From Lysinibacillus capsici (GTDB lineage Bacteria; Bacillota; Bacilli; Bacillales_A; Planococcaceae): a stretch of 64,000 nucleotides of DNA. Positions within the stretch are counted from its first letter, which is position 1; each line of letters opens with the position of its first letter. The notes under the pieces were generated by a model that was given only the letters and a program-made list of their open reading frames with translations, was not told where the DNA came from and searched no databases. This document shows positions 26,637-34,313 of this stretch, in pieces. Made by a program: the position numbers and the translations under genes. The stretch covers positions 1 through 64,000 of the forward strand of contig NZ_PXXX01000014.1 of assembly GCF_003367505.1 (NCBI RefSeq), written 5' to 3'.

Positions 26637-26811
26637 TGTGATCACCTCCAGGAATACTACGTACGGCGATGTCTGCATCATCGATCGCAATACCTTCTAA
26701 ATTGCTGCGAAGTGACTGCATACCTTCCCAGCGTGTTTTTAATAGTTCAAGGTGTTCAGGTTTCGGTGTAATTCCTTTGTTCTCCAATAATTGTTGAATA
26801 GACAAGCTCAT
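26626..26811 (-). CDS. Small AtzG/GatC-like subunit of the amidase
   Basis: A 61-residue protein (MSLSIQQLLENKGITPKPEH at the N terminus). It looks helical with a C-terminal tail DDADIAVRSIPGGDH that resembles the extended tail of GatC/AtzG proteins, which wrap around and stabilise an amidase subunit. It has a strong SD (GGGAGG) before ATG 26811 and overlaps the amidase start by 11 bases, indicating translational coupling and 1:1 production. The overlap makes a chance ORF unlikely. Family assignment is from pattern and context only. Confidence 0.72.
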   Translation of the reverse strand: MSLSIQQLLENKGITPKPEHLELLKTRWEGMQSLRSNLEGIAIDDADIAVRSIPGGDHIDN

Positions 26812-26844
26812 TAACAGGATCCTCCCTTGAATAATTTTTATCTA

Positions 26845-26915
26845 AATAGGTATCCCTATTAAGACCAATACAGTAAAAACACAAAAAAATATAATAGGTA
26901 ATATAAACCTATTAT
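26845..26915. promoter_or_regulatory. Two related inverted repeats upstream of the amidase operon
   Basis: ATAATAGGT (26891-26899) and ACCTATTAT (26907-26915) form a perfect 9-base inverted repeat with a 7-base spacer. A second, shorter copy, AATAGG...CCTATT, lies at 26845-26860. Both are within 110 bases upstream of the 26811 start, where a regulator of the amidase operon (for instance the PucR-type protein) would bind. The rest of 26812-27106 is A/T-rich with no gene. Confidence 0.5.
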
Positions 26916-27106
26916 TACAATCATACACTAATATCATTTTATATCAAATAAATTATTTGTAATAGTTTTAATATTGTGAAATATTAACTAGAAAAGAGTT
27001 TTGTTAAAACCCATTGCTGGAACTTGCTCTTTTTACATTCGATTCACAGTCTGTTTACAATCAAAGCGTACAATGAACCATAATAACCAATTGAAGAGGT
27101 GCAGGG

Positions 27107-27988
27107 ATGGAGTCTGTAGTGGGACAAAGTATAAAAACAAGTAATATATTTTCTTTTTTTAAATATTTATATGGTCAGCATCAAAGTAGTTCGTTATATA
27201 TGAAACGTTTAAAGGCATTGAAACAAATTATTCAACATAACGATTTACATACATACTTTCAACCTATTGTAGATTTACAGTCACAGCAAACAATAGGATT
27301 TGAAGCCTTAAATCGACCATTACCCTCAACATTATTTAACAGTGTGGACCAGTTTTACGAGTTTGTAGGACAAACAGATTGCGTTTTTTTATTTGAATGT
27401 TTTTGTAGAAATCTTTCCTTGAAACGTTTCAAGGAACGTTTACACAAAGACTTGGTGAATAAAAACTTTTTAGTGTTCCTTAATATACATCCGAATGTTT
27501 TATTAGATAAAAAATATCACAGTGGCGAAACACTACAATTATTGAAGGAGCTTGGAATCAAACCTCAGCAAGTGGTTTTTGAACTAACTGAGCGAAGTGC
27601 AGTAATAGATTTTGTGGAGTTTGAACGTGTATTATCGCATTATCGATCACAGGGCTATCGCATTGCCGTAGATGATGTAGGATCAGGTTATAATAGTTTA
27701 AAAACGCTCATCTATTTAAAGCCGGAATTTATTAAGCTAGACCGTTCATTAATTCAATTCATAGACCAAAATAGTGAACAACAGCAGCTCGTCACATTGT
27801 TAATGAAATATGCTGAACAAGCCAATACTAAAATCATCGCTGAAGGGATTGAAAGACAAGAAGAGCTTGATTATCTCCATCATATTGGCATTCATTATGC
27901 ACAGGGATATGCGATAGGAAAGCCTGCAAAGGAAATATATATGGGGAAAATAAGGGTGGGTGACCATGAAGATAGGGGAAGTCATTGA
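27107..27988 (+). CDS. EAL-domain cyclic-di-GMP phosphodiesterase
   Basis: A 293-residue protein with a short N-terminal lead (about 1-40) and an EAL domain (about 45-285). Expected catalytic and metal residues are present: Glu66 in GFEALNRP, Asn in VFLNIHP, Glu in FELTER, the DD pair in VDDVGSGYNSL, Lys in FIKLDRS, Glu in IIAEGIER and Gln in AQGYAIG. The loop-6 motif is DDVGSGYN instead of DDFGSGYS. It likely hydrolyses c-di-GMP to pGpG in the cytoplasm. Its end overlaps the following CBS-GGDEF gene by 23 bases. Confidence 0.9.
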   Translation: MESVVGQSIKTSNIFSFFKYLYGQHQSSSLYMKRLKALKQIIQHNDLHTYFQPIVDLQSQQTIGFEALNRPLPSTLFNSVDQFYEFVGQTDCVFLFECFCRNLSLKRFKERLHKDLVNKNFLVFLNIHPNVLLDKKYHSGETLQLLKELGIKPQQVVFELTERSAVIDFVEFERVLSHYRSQGYRIAVDDVGSGYNSLKTLIYLKPEFIKLDRSLIQFIDQNSEQQQLVTLLMKYAEQANTKIIAEGIERQEELDYLHHIGIHYAQGYAIGKPAKEIYMGKIRVGDHEDRGSH

Positions 27989-28916
27989 GAAAGTTCCATG
28001 TATTGATGAATTTGTGAAAAACAAAGAAGTAGATGTACTTTTTACAAGTAATCCATCGTTGCGTAGCGTTGTTGTTGTGCGTGATGAAAAACCAATTGGA
28101 CATATTACACGCACACATTTCTATCAAAAAATCGGTACTCGATATGGCTATCATTTATTAATGGAACGTCAAAATCAGCTGATGATAAAGAAAAATCCTT
28201 TAATCGTTGATCGTAATACACCAATCACAGAGGTTAGTACATTAGCTATGGCTAGACCTCCAGAGGATTTATATGATGATGTCATTGTCACGAAAAACAA
28301 TCTTTATTATGGCATGGTTAGTATTCGAGAGTTATTGTTAAAGCTTGTTGATACACAAGTAGCCATTGCAAGTTTCCTGAATCCATTAAGTAGTCTTCCA
28401 GGCAATAAATTAATCGATGAAAAATTAGAAGAAGCATTACAGCTATCGCAATATAGTTTAATCTATTTTGATTTAGATCACTTTAAATCCTACAATGACA
28501 CATATGGCTTTAATAAAGGCGATAAAATTTTACGGTATTTAACAGAAATACTAAAAAGACATATCTGCGGCGTAGAGGATTTTTTAGGACATATTGGAGG
28601 AGATGATTTTGTAGCCATTCTACCTTATTACGAGGTAGAAAAGATGTGTCAAAAAATTATTGATGACTTTGATGCCAACATACTTAGTTTTTACGAGTTA
28701 GAGGATCTAGCATATGTTCAGGTGGCTAATAGATCTGGCGAACTGGAACCTTTAACATGCACATCTCTATCTATTGCCGTTATTACGAATGAATATCAGT
28801 ATTTTGACTCTGTGGAACAATTATCCAATGCGGTAACACATGTAAAAAAGCAGTGTAAAAAAGTAGCTGGTAGTTGTTACCTCATTAATAAACAACAAAA
28901 TTATTTTGTTCATTAG
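27966..28916 (+). CDS. CBS-GGDEF domain protein (possible diguanylate cyclase)
   Basis: A 316-residue protein with an N-terminal CBS pair (about 1-120: SLRSVVVVRDEKPIGHITRT and TPITEVSTLAMARPP) and a GGDEF domain (about 145-305: IYFDLDHFKSYNDTYGFNKG). The signature at residues 211-215 is GGDDF; active cyclases read GG(D/E)EF, and the fourth residue is normally the metal-binding Glu, so activity is questionable. CBS domains usually bind adenine nucleotides. ATG 27966 fits AAGGGTGG upstream; GTG 27960 is an alternative. Co-translated with the EAL gene. Confidence 0.88.
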   Translation: MKIGEVIEKVPCIDEFVKNKEVDVLFTSNPSLRSVVVVRDEKPIGHITRTHFYQKIGTRYGYHLLMERQNQLMIKKNPLIVDRNTPITEVSTLAMARPPEDLYDDVIVTKNNLYYGMVSIRELLLKLVDTQVAIASFLNPLSSLPGNKLIDEKLEEALQLSQYSLIYFDLDHFKSYNDTYGFNKGDKILRYLTEILKRHICGVEDFLGHIGGDDFVAILPYYEVEKMCQKIIDDFDANILSFYELEDLAYVQVANRSGELEPLTCTSLSIAVITNEYQYFDSVEQLSNAVTHVKKQCKKVAGSCYLINKQQNYFVH

Positions 28917-29004
28917 CAAACTATGTTAGATTTGTGGAACTAATATGTAAAATATATGAAAATTTAAATAAAATTGATATATATTTTGGTTACAGGAGGT
29001 TTAG

Positions 29005-29442
29005 ATGGATTCAAGAAGACTGCACATTTGGCAACCTGTCACTTGCTTAAAAAGAGCCCAAATCGTTAATGCCACATTGAATTATACAGATCGAGGGCTC
29101 TGCTTAACATTAATAGATCGAAACAATACAGAAGTTGATATTATCTATGATAAGATGTCTCCTATTCACGATTATGTTTGGTCTTTTCGCTATACTGGAG
29201 AAATCCCATGATCTGATTTAGTAGACATGGTCACTGAAGCCACGACCCAAGAACAATCTAAAAATTCTTCAGCAGAATGGTTTTATAAAATGAGCAATTC
29301 AGATTATATAGAATGGTTTGATCAACTCCCGTGGATTGGAAGCAAAGAAATTCCTACCGTAGAACATCATATCTACTGCTATAATGACGGTGTGTTTGAC
29401 ATCATTAGTGACTACGAACCAAGATTTGTAATTAGAAAATAA
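29005..29442 (+). pseudogene. Hypothetical gene interrupted by an in-frame TGA
   Basis: A strong SD (ACAGGAGG) precedes ATG 29005, which opens a 68-codon frame (MDSRRLHIWQPVTCLKRAQI) ending in TGA at 29209-29211. The same frame continues without a break as SDLVDMVTEATTQEQ through 29442, giving about 145 residues if the TGA were a sense codon. The second part has no SD of its own before ATG 29227. This pattern fits a recent nonsense mutation (CGA or TGG to TGA) or a sequencing error. I do not recognise the family; it is soluble and rich in Tyr, Trp and Asp. Confidence 0.6.
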
Positions 29443-29676
29443 TACTTAAAAGGCTGCTCCTGCACTGTTAAAAACTAACAGTATAGGGGCAGTTACTCAT
29501 TTGTCACCAAATGTAGTGGCATTGATTAAACTAGCTATACATTTACAAACATTTTTTAAGATCTTTTCCATGATTAATCCATTGCCAGAGGATGATTGTT
29601 ACGCCATTTTTCGGGGTATAATCCTTAGCAAGAAAGCATTTTGTTATAGGAATTTATTAATCTTAATAAAACATAC
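29443..29676. other. Intergenic stretch between the broken gene and tcyP
   Basis: Within this stretch CTGCTCCTGCACTGTTA pairs with TAACAGTATAGGGGCAG (29453-29492) and can end the upstream transcript, although its T-run is poor. TTATAGGAATTTATTAA at 29644 could be part of a CymR-type cysteine-metabolism operator; that is only a guess. No gene is seen. Confidence 0.4.
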
Positions 29677-29705
29677 TTGAATTATAGGGATTATGGGTAT
29701 ATAAT
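29677..29705 (+). promoter_or_regulatory. Sigma-A promoter of tcyP
   Basis: TTGAAT at 29677-29682 and a perfect TATAAT at 29700-29705 are separated by exactly 17 bases, 40 bases before the tcyP start. Confidence 0.72.
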
Positions 29706-29744
29706 TCGATTACATTATTATAAAACATCTTAGGAGGCATTCCA

Positions 29745-31139
29745 TTGTCGAATTTACAAATCATTCTTAACGTAGCAGTGTTACTTGTGTTCGTTGGAAT
29801 TTTATATGTTATGAATAAAAAGCACGTTAAGTTTTCTAATCGTGTTTTTGCCGGTTTAGGCTTAGGGATTGTACTTGGTCTTGGACTTCATTTTATTTAT
29901 GGTCTCGATTCTGAAGTATTAGCCAAAACAACATCTTGGTACAATATTATCGGTACTGGGTATGTGAAACTGCTCCAAATGGTAGCAATGCCATTAGTAT
30001 TTATTTCCATTTTAATTGCATTTACTAAAATGAAGATTGGTAAAAATTTCGGAAAAATGGCAGCACTTATTTTAGCCATTTTAATCGGTACAACAGCCGT
30101 TTCGGCAGCTGTAGGTATTCTTTCTGCAACAGTCTTTGATTTAGATGCAACACAAATTTTACAAGGTGACGCAGAAACTGCACGTGGTCAATACCTTGAA
30201 GAAAAAACAACGGGCTTAGCAGCTCCTGATTTACCAACACAAATTATTGAGTTATTCCCAGCAAATCCGTTCCTTGATTTAACGGGTGCTCGTTCTACTT
30301 CAACGATTGCGGTTGTAATTTTCTCAGCATTCCTTGGTTTTGCTTATTTACGTGTGGCACGTAAGGATGAGGGAACAGCAGCTACAATTAAAAAAGGCTT
30401 GGATGCCATCTATGCCCTTGTAATGGGTGTTGTAACAATTGTATTACGCTTAACGCCATATGGAATTCTAGCGATTATGGCTCGTACGGTAGCAACATCT
30501 GATTTTGGAGCTATCTATAATTTAGGTAAGTTTGTTATTGCTTCTTATGTAGCTCTATTTATTGTTTTAATCGTACACTTATTAATCATTACATTAAGTG
30601 GTTTAAATCCATTTACGTATTTGAAAAAATCGGCAGAAACATTATTATTCGCCTTTACATCACGTTCTAGTGCTGGTACTTTACCGATGAATATTAAAAC
30701 GCAAACAGGTCGTCTTGGAGTATCTGAGGGGATTGCAAACTTCTCAGGCTCATTCGGATTATCAATCGGTCAAAATGGTTGTGCAGGTGTATATCCTGCG
30801 ATGTTAGCCATTATGATTGCACCGACAGTCGGCATTAATCCACTTGACCCTGTGTTCATTATTACAGTTATTGCAGTAGTAGCAGTTAGCTCATTTGGCG
30901 TAGCAGGTGTTGGTGGTGGTGCAACATTTGCAGCTATCCTTGTATTATCAGCACTTGATTTACCAATTGCTCTAGCAGGTGTATTAATCTCTGTTGAGCC
31001 TTTAATTGATATGGGTCGTACAGCGTTAAATGTAAGTGGTTCAATGACTGCTGGTGTTACAACAGCGCGTATTACTAAAGAATTAGATACAGAAATGTAT
31101 AATAATAAAGAATTAGGTGCTCAAGTAGCAGACCTATAA
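29745..31139 (+). CDS. tcyP: L-cystine importer, sodium symporter type
   Basis: A 464-residue dicarboxylate/amino acid:cation symporter (DAACS) most like B. subtilis TcyP, which takes up cystine for sulfur supply. It shows eight membrane helices, the serine-rich hairpin loop FTSRSSAGTLPMNIKTQ and the sodium-site region VGGGATFAAILVLSALDLPI. The start is TTG 29745 after TAGGAGG. A clean sigma-A promoter precedes it. In B. subtilis a GGDEF gene (yhcK/dgcK) adjoins tcyP; here a c-di-GMP module also lies just upstream. Confidence 0.9.
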   Translation: MSNLQIILNVAVLLVFVGILYVMNKKHVKFSNRVFAGLGLGIVLGLGLHFIYGLDSEVLAKTTSWYNIIGTGYVKLLQMVAMPLVFISILIAFTKMKIGKNFGKMAALILAILIGTTAVSAAVGILSATVFDLDATQILQGDAETARGQYLEEKTTGLAAPDLPTQIIELFPANPFLDLTGARSTSTIAVVIFSAFLGFAYLRVARKDEGTAATIKKGLDAIYALVMGVVTIVLRLTPYGILAIMARTVATSDFGAIYNLGKFVIASYVALFIVLIVHLLIITLSGLNPFTYLKKSAETLLFAFTSRSSAGTLPMNIKTQTGRLGVSEGIANFSGSFGLSIGQNGCAGVYPAMLAIMIAPTVGINPLDPVFIITVIAVVAVSSFGVAGVGGGATFAAILVLSALDLPIALAGVLISVEPLIDMGRTALNVSGSMTAGVTTARITKELDTEMYNNKELGAQVADL

Positions 31140-31145
31140 GGTCAA

Positions 31146-31181
31146 AGAAGCCCCGTTAAAGTTAAAACTTTAACGGGGCTT
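31146..31181 (+). terminator. Terminator of tcyP
   Basis: GAAGCCCCGTTAAAG pairs perfectly with CTTTAACGGGGCTTC around TTAAAA. The T-tract that follows is weak. Confidence 0.75.
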
Positions 31182-31186
31182 CAGCT

Positions 31187-31369
31187 TTATACGATTTTTA
31201 CATAAAAATCTTTACCGTTGATTAATTCGGATATCTCAATATTATAATTTTGTTTATAGTACTCATAAATATTGTAGGCTAAACCGGAGTGTCCATTCAA
31301 ATAGGTTCCCTTTTTAATCTCTTTACGTGGATTATGGAAATCAAAATATAAGCGTGAATCATGACTCAT
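31187..31369 (-). CDS. Possible small protein or gene remnant, 60 aa
   Basis: The frame MSHDSRLYFDFHNPRKEIKK... ends KDFYVKIV and has a protein-like composition (many Tyr, Lys, Asp; no runs). There is no good SD before ATG 31369. It ends just after the tcyP terminator. The neighbouring plus-strand frame 31368-31619 (QEILVLQYEFPVYTDILYD...) also looks protein-like but has no start codon with an SD. Both may be decayed fragments of former genes. Not recognised. Confidence 0.35.
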   Translation of the reverse strand: MSHDSRLYFDFHNPRKEIKKGTYLNGHSGLAYNIYEYYKQNYNIEISELINGKDFYVKIV

Positions 31370-31600
31370 TGTATTTAAAAAGCAAGAAATTCTTGTTCTT
31401 CAATATGAATTCCCCGTGTATACCGACATTCTCTACGATACGTATCATGTGACACATTTACGGGAGAAGCTTCAAGAATCATTTCAATATGTTTATTCAA
31501 ATGATGACAGCTCCTTTCAAATTATAGGTAAAAACCATAAGAACAATCAGCTTTTATTACTTCTAGTATATAATTGTCAGAAAATTATATCAATATTTTT

Positions 31601-32155
31601 CTACCAGTTTTGCTGTTGAATTTCTTCAGCTATTAATTGTAAGTCATAGGCAGTTACTGTTAAAAGATTATAATCATGGGACTCCATATATTTTTCTGCA
31701 AGCCGTTTGATATATTTGGGTGAACCCTCATTTTCTTCATCATAAATTAATAAAAGTCCATCTGTATTTTGGATAATAAATTTGTCCTTCTCAATAAATT
31801 GCCAAGGAGCTTCATAGGGTTTTTTGGTCACGCTTGTGACAAAATCAGCTTGGGCAATTAATGCTTGATACTTTTCTTTTTTATGATCTTGCCAATTTTT
31901 CTCTTGCTCTAAAAAAGGTGTGATCACGGCGTATTTTAAAAGTGGGAATTCTTTTTTTAACATTAAAACAACTTCAGCACTCCAAGTTTCTACGCCCTGC
32001 TGACCGCTGATAATAACCCATTCGAGTCCTTCATCAAGCAGTGTACGTAGATGAGCTTCCAGTGCTTTCTTTATGATGACAATACCAGGATGTTTGTCAT
32101 TAAAAATACCAAGCTCATGTGGTTTATAGCCAGTAATCATAATACGATGTAACAA
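31601..32155 (-). CDS. ypsA: YpsA family protein (SLOG superfamily, DUF1273)
   Basis: A 184-residue protein with strong resemblance to B. subtilis YpsA: ITGYKPHELGIFNDKHPG near the N terminus, LDEGLEWVIISGQQGVETWS (nucleotide-binding glycine loop), AVITPFLEQEKNW and TDGLLLIYDEENEGSPKY. YpsA is linked to cell-division control in Bacillus and Staphylococcus and has a Rossmann-like nucleotide-sensing fold. TTG at 32153-32155 gives 7-base spacing from AGGGGG and matches the YpsA N terminus; TTG 32158 and ATG 32140 are alternatives. Confidence 0.88.
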   Translation of the reverse strand: MLHRIMITGYKPHELGIFNDKHPGIVIIKKALEAHLRTLLDEGLEWVIISGQQGVETWSAEVVLMLKKEFPLLKYAVITPFLEQEKNWQDHKKEKYQALIAQADFVTSVTKKPYEAPWQFIEKDKFIIQNTDGLLLIYDEENEGSPKYIKRLAEKYMESHDYNLLTVTAYDLQLIAEEIQQQNW

Positions 32156-32225
32156 CAAAATACCCCCTAGGCTGTATAGTTGTAATACTAGTATACAGCA
32201 AGGAGGCAAATGAAATCGATATTGT

Positions 32226-32324
32226 CTATGAAAAGGCAAATAGTGTTAAAATTACTGCTACAGCTGCACAAATGCCTAAAAACCACCATGAGTCTGTAAA
32301 GTCTTCTTTTGTGTCACTATTCAT
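32226..32324 (-). CDS. Small membrane protein, 32 aa
   Basis: The frame encodes MNSDTKEDFTDSWWF followed by a single hydrophobic helix (about residues 15-31, LGICAAVAVILTLFAFS) and stops at TAG 32226. ATG 32324 is preceded by GAAAGGAAT with 7-base spacing. The charged N terminus, one membrane helix and good SD indicate a real small membrane peptide. It is transcribed in the same direction as the DUF418 gene upstream, 38 bases after its stop, and probably belongs to that transcript. Not recognised as a named family. Confidence 0.68.
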   Translation of the reverse strand: MNSDTKEDFTDSWWFLGICAAVAVILTLFAFS

Positions 32325-32362
32325 AAAAAATATTCCTTTCTAATTTGCTTGTTTGAGGGGTT

Positions 32363-33508
32363 TTATTTTACTTGACCAGTCCAAGACCAATTTGTCCATA
32401 TTCGTAAAATTGTTTCAAATGGACCACGTTTAAATTTCTTTAAATAGGCAAGGCTGAAAACACATTGCAGGCTATAAACAACGATTCCGAAAAGGATTCC
32501 GCCAAAGACCCCTAATTTGCCATATAGGCCAAGGCCATAGCCATAAAAAACAGTTGTACAAATGATGGTTTGTAGTAAATAATTGGTTAGTGATAGTTTG
32601 CCAATGCTCTCAAATGCAGGAGCCAGTAGTTGAACTGGACGGGTGTTATAAATGTATGCTGCGAGGCAAACATAGCCAATCGCTAATAACTGGGAGCCGC
32701 CCATTAATAAAATAGAAGAAAATGCACTTTTACTTTCTATAAAACTTACACTTTTACATACGAGTCCTATAGGTACAAGGAGAGCACCAAGCTTATACCA
32801 TTTCATTTCCTTATTCATCTCCACGAAGGCTTGCTTCTTAGCAAGCGCCATCCCAAACAGGAATAGTGGTGCGTAGAACATAGGTGCAAAAATTAATATA
32901 ATGAAAATAAATGAAGAATCATCCATTCCTGGTACTTCGGCATTAGCTCTAAAATCAAAAATTTCTAAGTAGCTGCCGTTAGCGTAAACATCATCCGCTT
33001 GCTCGATGTATGTGTCTATCTCTTTTTGTTCTTTTTTAGACGTTTCCATAGAGCCGTATGTTAACGCCGTAGTTAGTACAAATAGGATACCAGCCCAAAT
33101 AAATAAAGTTTTTGGTTTACGATTAATAAATGGGATTAAAAATAACATCATACAGCCATAAGAAAATAGAATATCGCCTTCCCACAATAAAATAGAATGT
33201 AATAAGCCAAGGGCAATTAATCCTGTTGCACGACGTAAAATAGACCAACGGCTTTTATTCTTTTTTCTGCGGATGGATTCAATTAATTTAATAAGTGAGA
33301 AGCCGAATAAAATAGTGAAGATGGGCATAAACGAGCCTTCAATCACAACTTTTACAAAATATAAAGCCCCGTTATCTAAGGTAGAAAGATTTTTTAATTC
33401 ATCTTTGCCATACATCCCGAATTGGAAGATTAGCAAATTTGCCATTAAGATGCCAAATAAACTAAATCCACGCATTGTATCAATGAAAGTAACACGATTA
33501 GTTGTCAT
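32363..33508 (-). CDS. DUF418 membrane protein (YeiB/YxaH-like)
   Basis: A 381-residue protein with about ten membrane helices. It opens with the typical FIDTMRGFSLFGILMANLLIF and contains FTILFGFSLIKLIESIRR (N-terminal half) and the DUF418 domain near the C terminus (FESIGKLSLTNYLLQTIICTTVFYGYGLGL and FKRGPFETILRIW). The family is related to acyltransferase-3 membrane proteins and its function is unknown. ATG 33508 follows AAGGAG. It is divergent from the two-component pair at 33612. Confidence 0.88.
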   Translation of the reverse strand: MTTNRVTFIDTMRGFSLFGILMANLLIFQFGMYGKDELKNLSTLDNGALYFVKVVIEGSFMPIFTILFGFSLIKLIESIRRKKNKSRWSILRRATGLIALGLLHSILLWEGDILFSYGCMMLFLIPFINRKPKTLFIWAGILFVLTTALTYGSMETSKKEQKEIDTYIEQADDVYANGSYLEIFDFRANAEVPGMDDSSFIFIILIFAPMFYAPLFLFGMALAKKQAFVEMNKEMKWYKLGALLVPIGLVCKSVSFIESKSAFSSILLMGGSQLLAIGYVCLAAYIYNTRPVQLLAPAFESIGKLSLTNYLLQTIICTTVFYGYGLGLYGKLGVFGGILFGIVVYSLQCVFSLAYLKKFKRGPFETILRIWTNWSWTGQVK

Positions 33509-33611
33509 TGCGTTTTATCTCCTTAATTGGTTATCTTATACATATAATAAATAGGGAAGCTTATGGTGAAATAATGACTACCTTAAAGTAATCTTAAAAG
33601 TAGGTGAGGAA

Positions 33612-34313
33612 ATGCAGGAAGCATCAATTTTAGTGTTAGAGGATGAACGTGCCATTGCTGAAATGATTGAAATCATTTTAAGAAAAGAAGGAATTAACAA
33701 TATTACCTTATGTAATACAATTGAAGAAGCAAAAGATGAAATGAATACTAAAACATTTGATTTTTATCTATTAGATATCATGCTACCAGATGGAAGTGGG
33801 CTGGATATTGCGAATAGTATTCGAGAAAAAAGTGATGCCCCTATTTTTTATTTAACCGCAAAAAGTAGTGATGCAGATAAGCTTCGTGGTTTTATGAATG
33901 GTGCAGATGATTATATTACAAAACCATTTAACCCCTTAGAGCTTGTAGCACGAGTAAAGGTGCAGCTAGTCCGTTATATGAAGAAAAAAGGTGTACCAGA
34001 AAATCACATATTTACTTGCAGCCGTTTTACATTTGACATTGATGCAGCAGAAATTGAGGTAGACGGTGTAAAGGAAATAATCAGTGGTCGCTTGTTTCAT
34101 TTATTAAAATATTTATGTGACAATGCAGGGCAAGTGTTATCAAAAGAGCAAATATACGAACGTGTATGGGGTGATTGTTTATTTGATGATAATACAGTGA
34201 TGGTACATATAAGAAAGCTGCGAGAAAAAATAGAAAAAAATCCTGGAAAGCCAACATGCATTATTACTGTCAGAGGCATTGGCTATAAGCTTGTTGGGGA
34301 CATTTCTTCATGA
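33612..34313 (+). CDS. OmpR-family response regulator
   Basis: A 233-residue regulator: receiver with EDERA, phospho-acceptor Asp in YLLDIMLPDGSG and Lys in YITKPFN, then a winged helix with VHIRKLREKIEKNPGKP and TVRGIGYKLVG. It overlaps the kinase gene by 4 bases (ATGA). Divergent from the DUF418 gene 103 bases away, which is its nearest possible target. Confidence 0.92.
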   Translation: MQEASILVLEDERAIAEMIEIILRKEGINNITLCNTIEEAKDEMNTKTFDFYLLDIMLPDGSGLDIANSIREKSDAPIFYLTAKSSDADKLRGFMNGADDYITKPFNPLELVARVKVQLVRYMKKKGVPENHIFTCSRFTFDIDAAEIEVDGVKEIISGRLFHLLKYLCDNAGQVLSKEQIYERVWGDCLFDDNTVMVHIRKLREKIEKNPGKPTCIITVRGIGYKLVGDISS

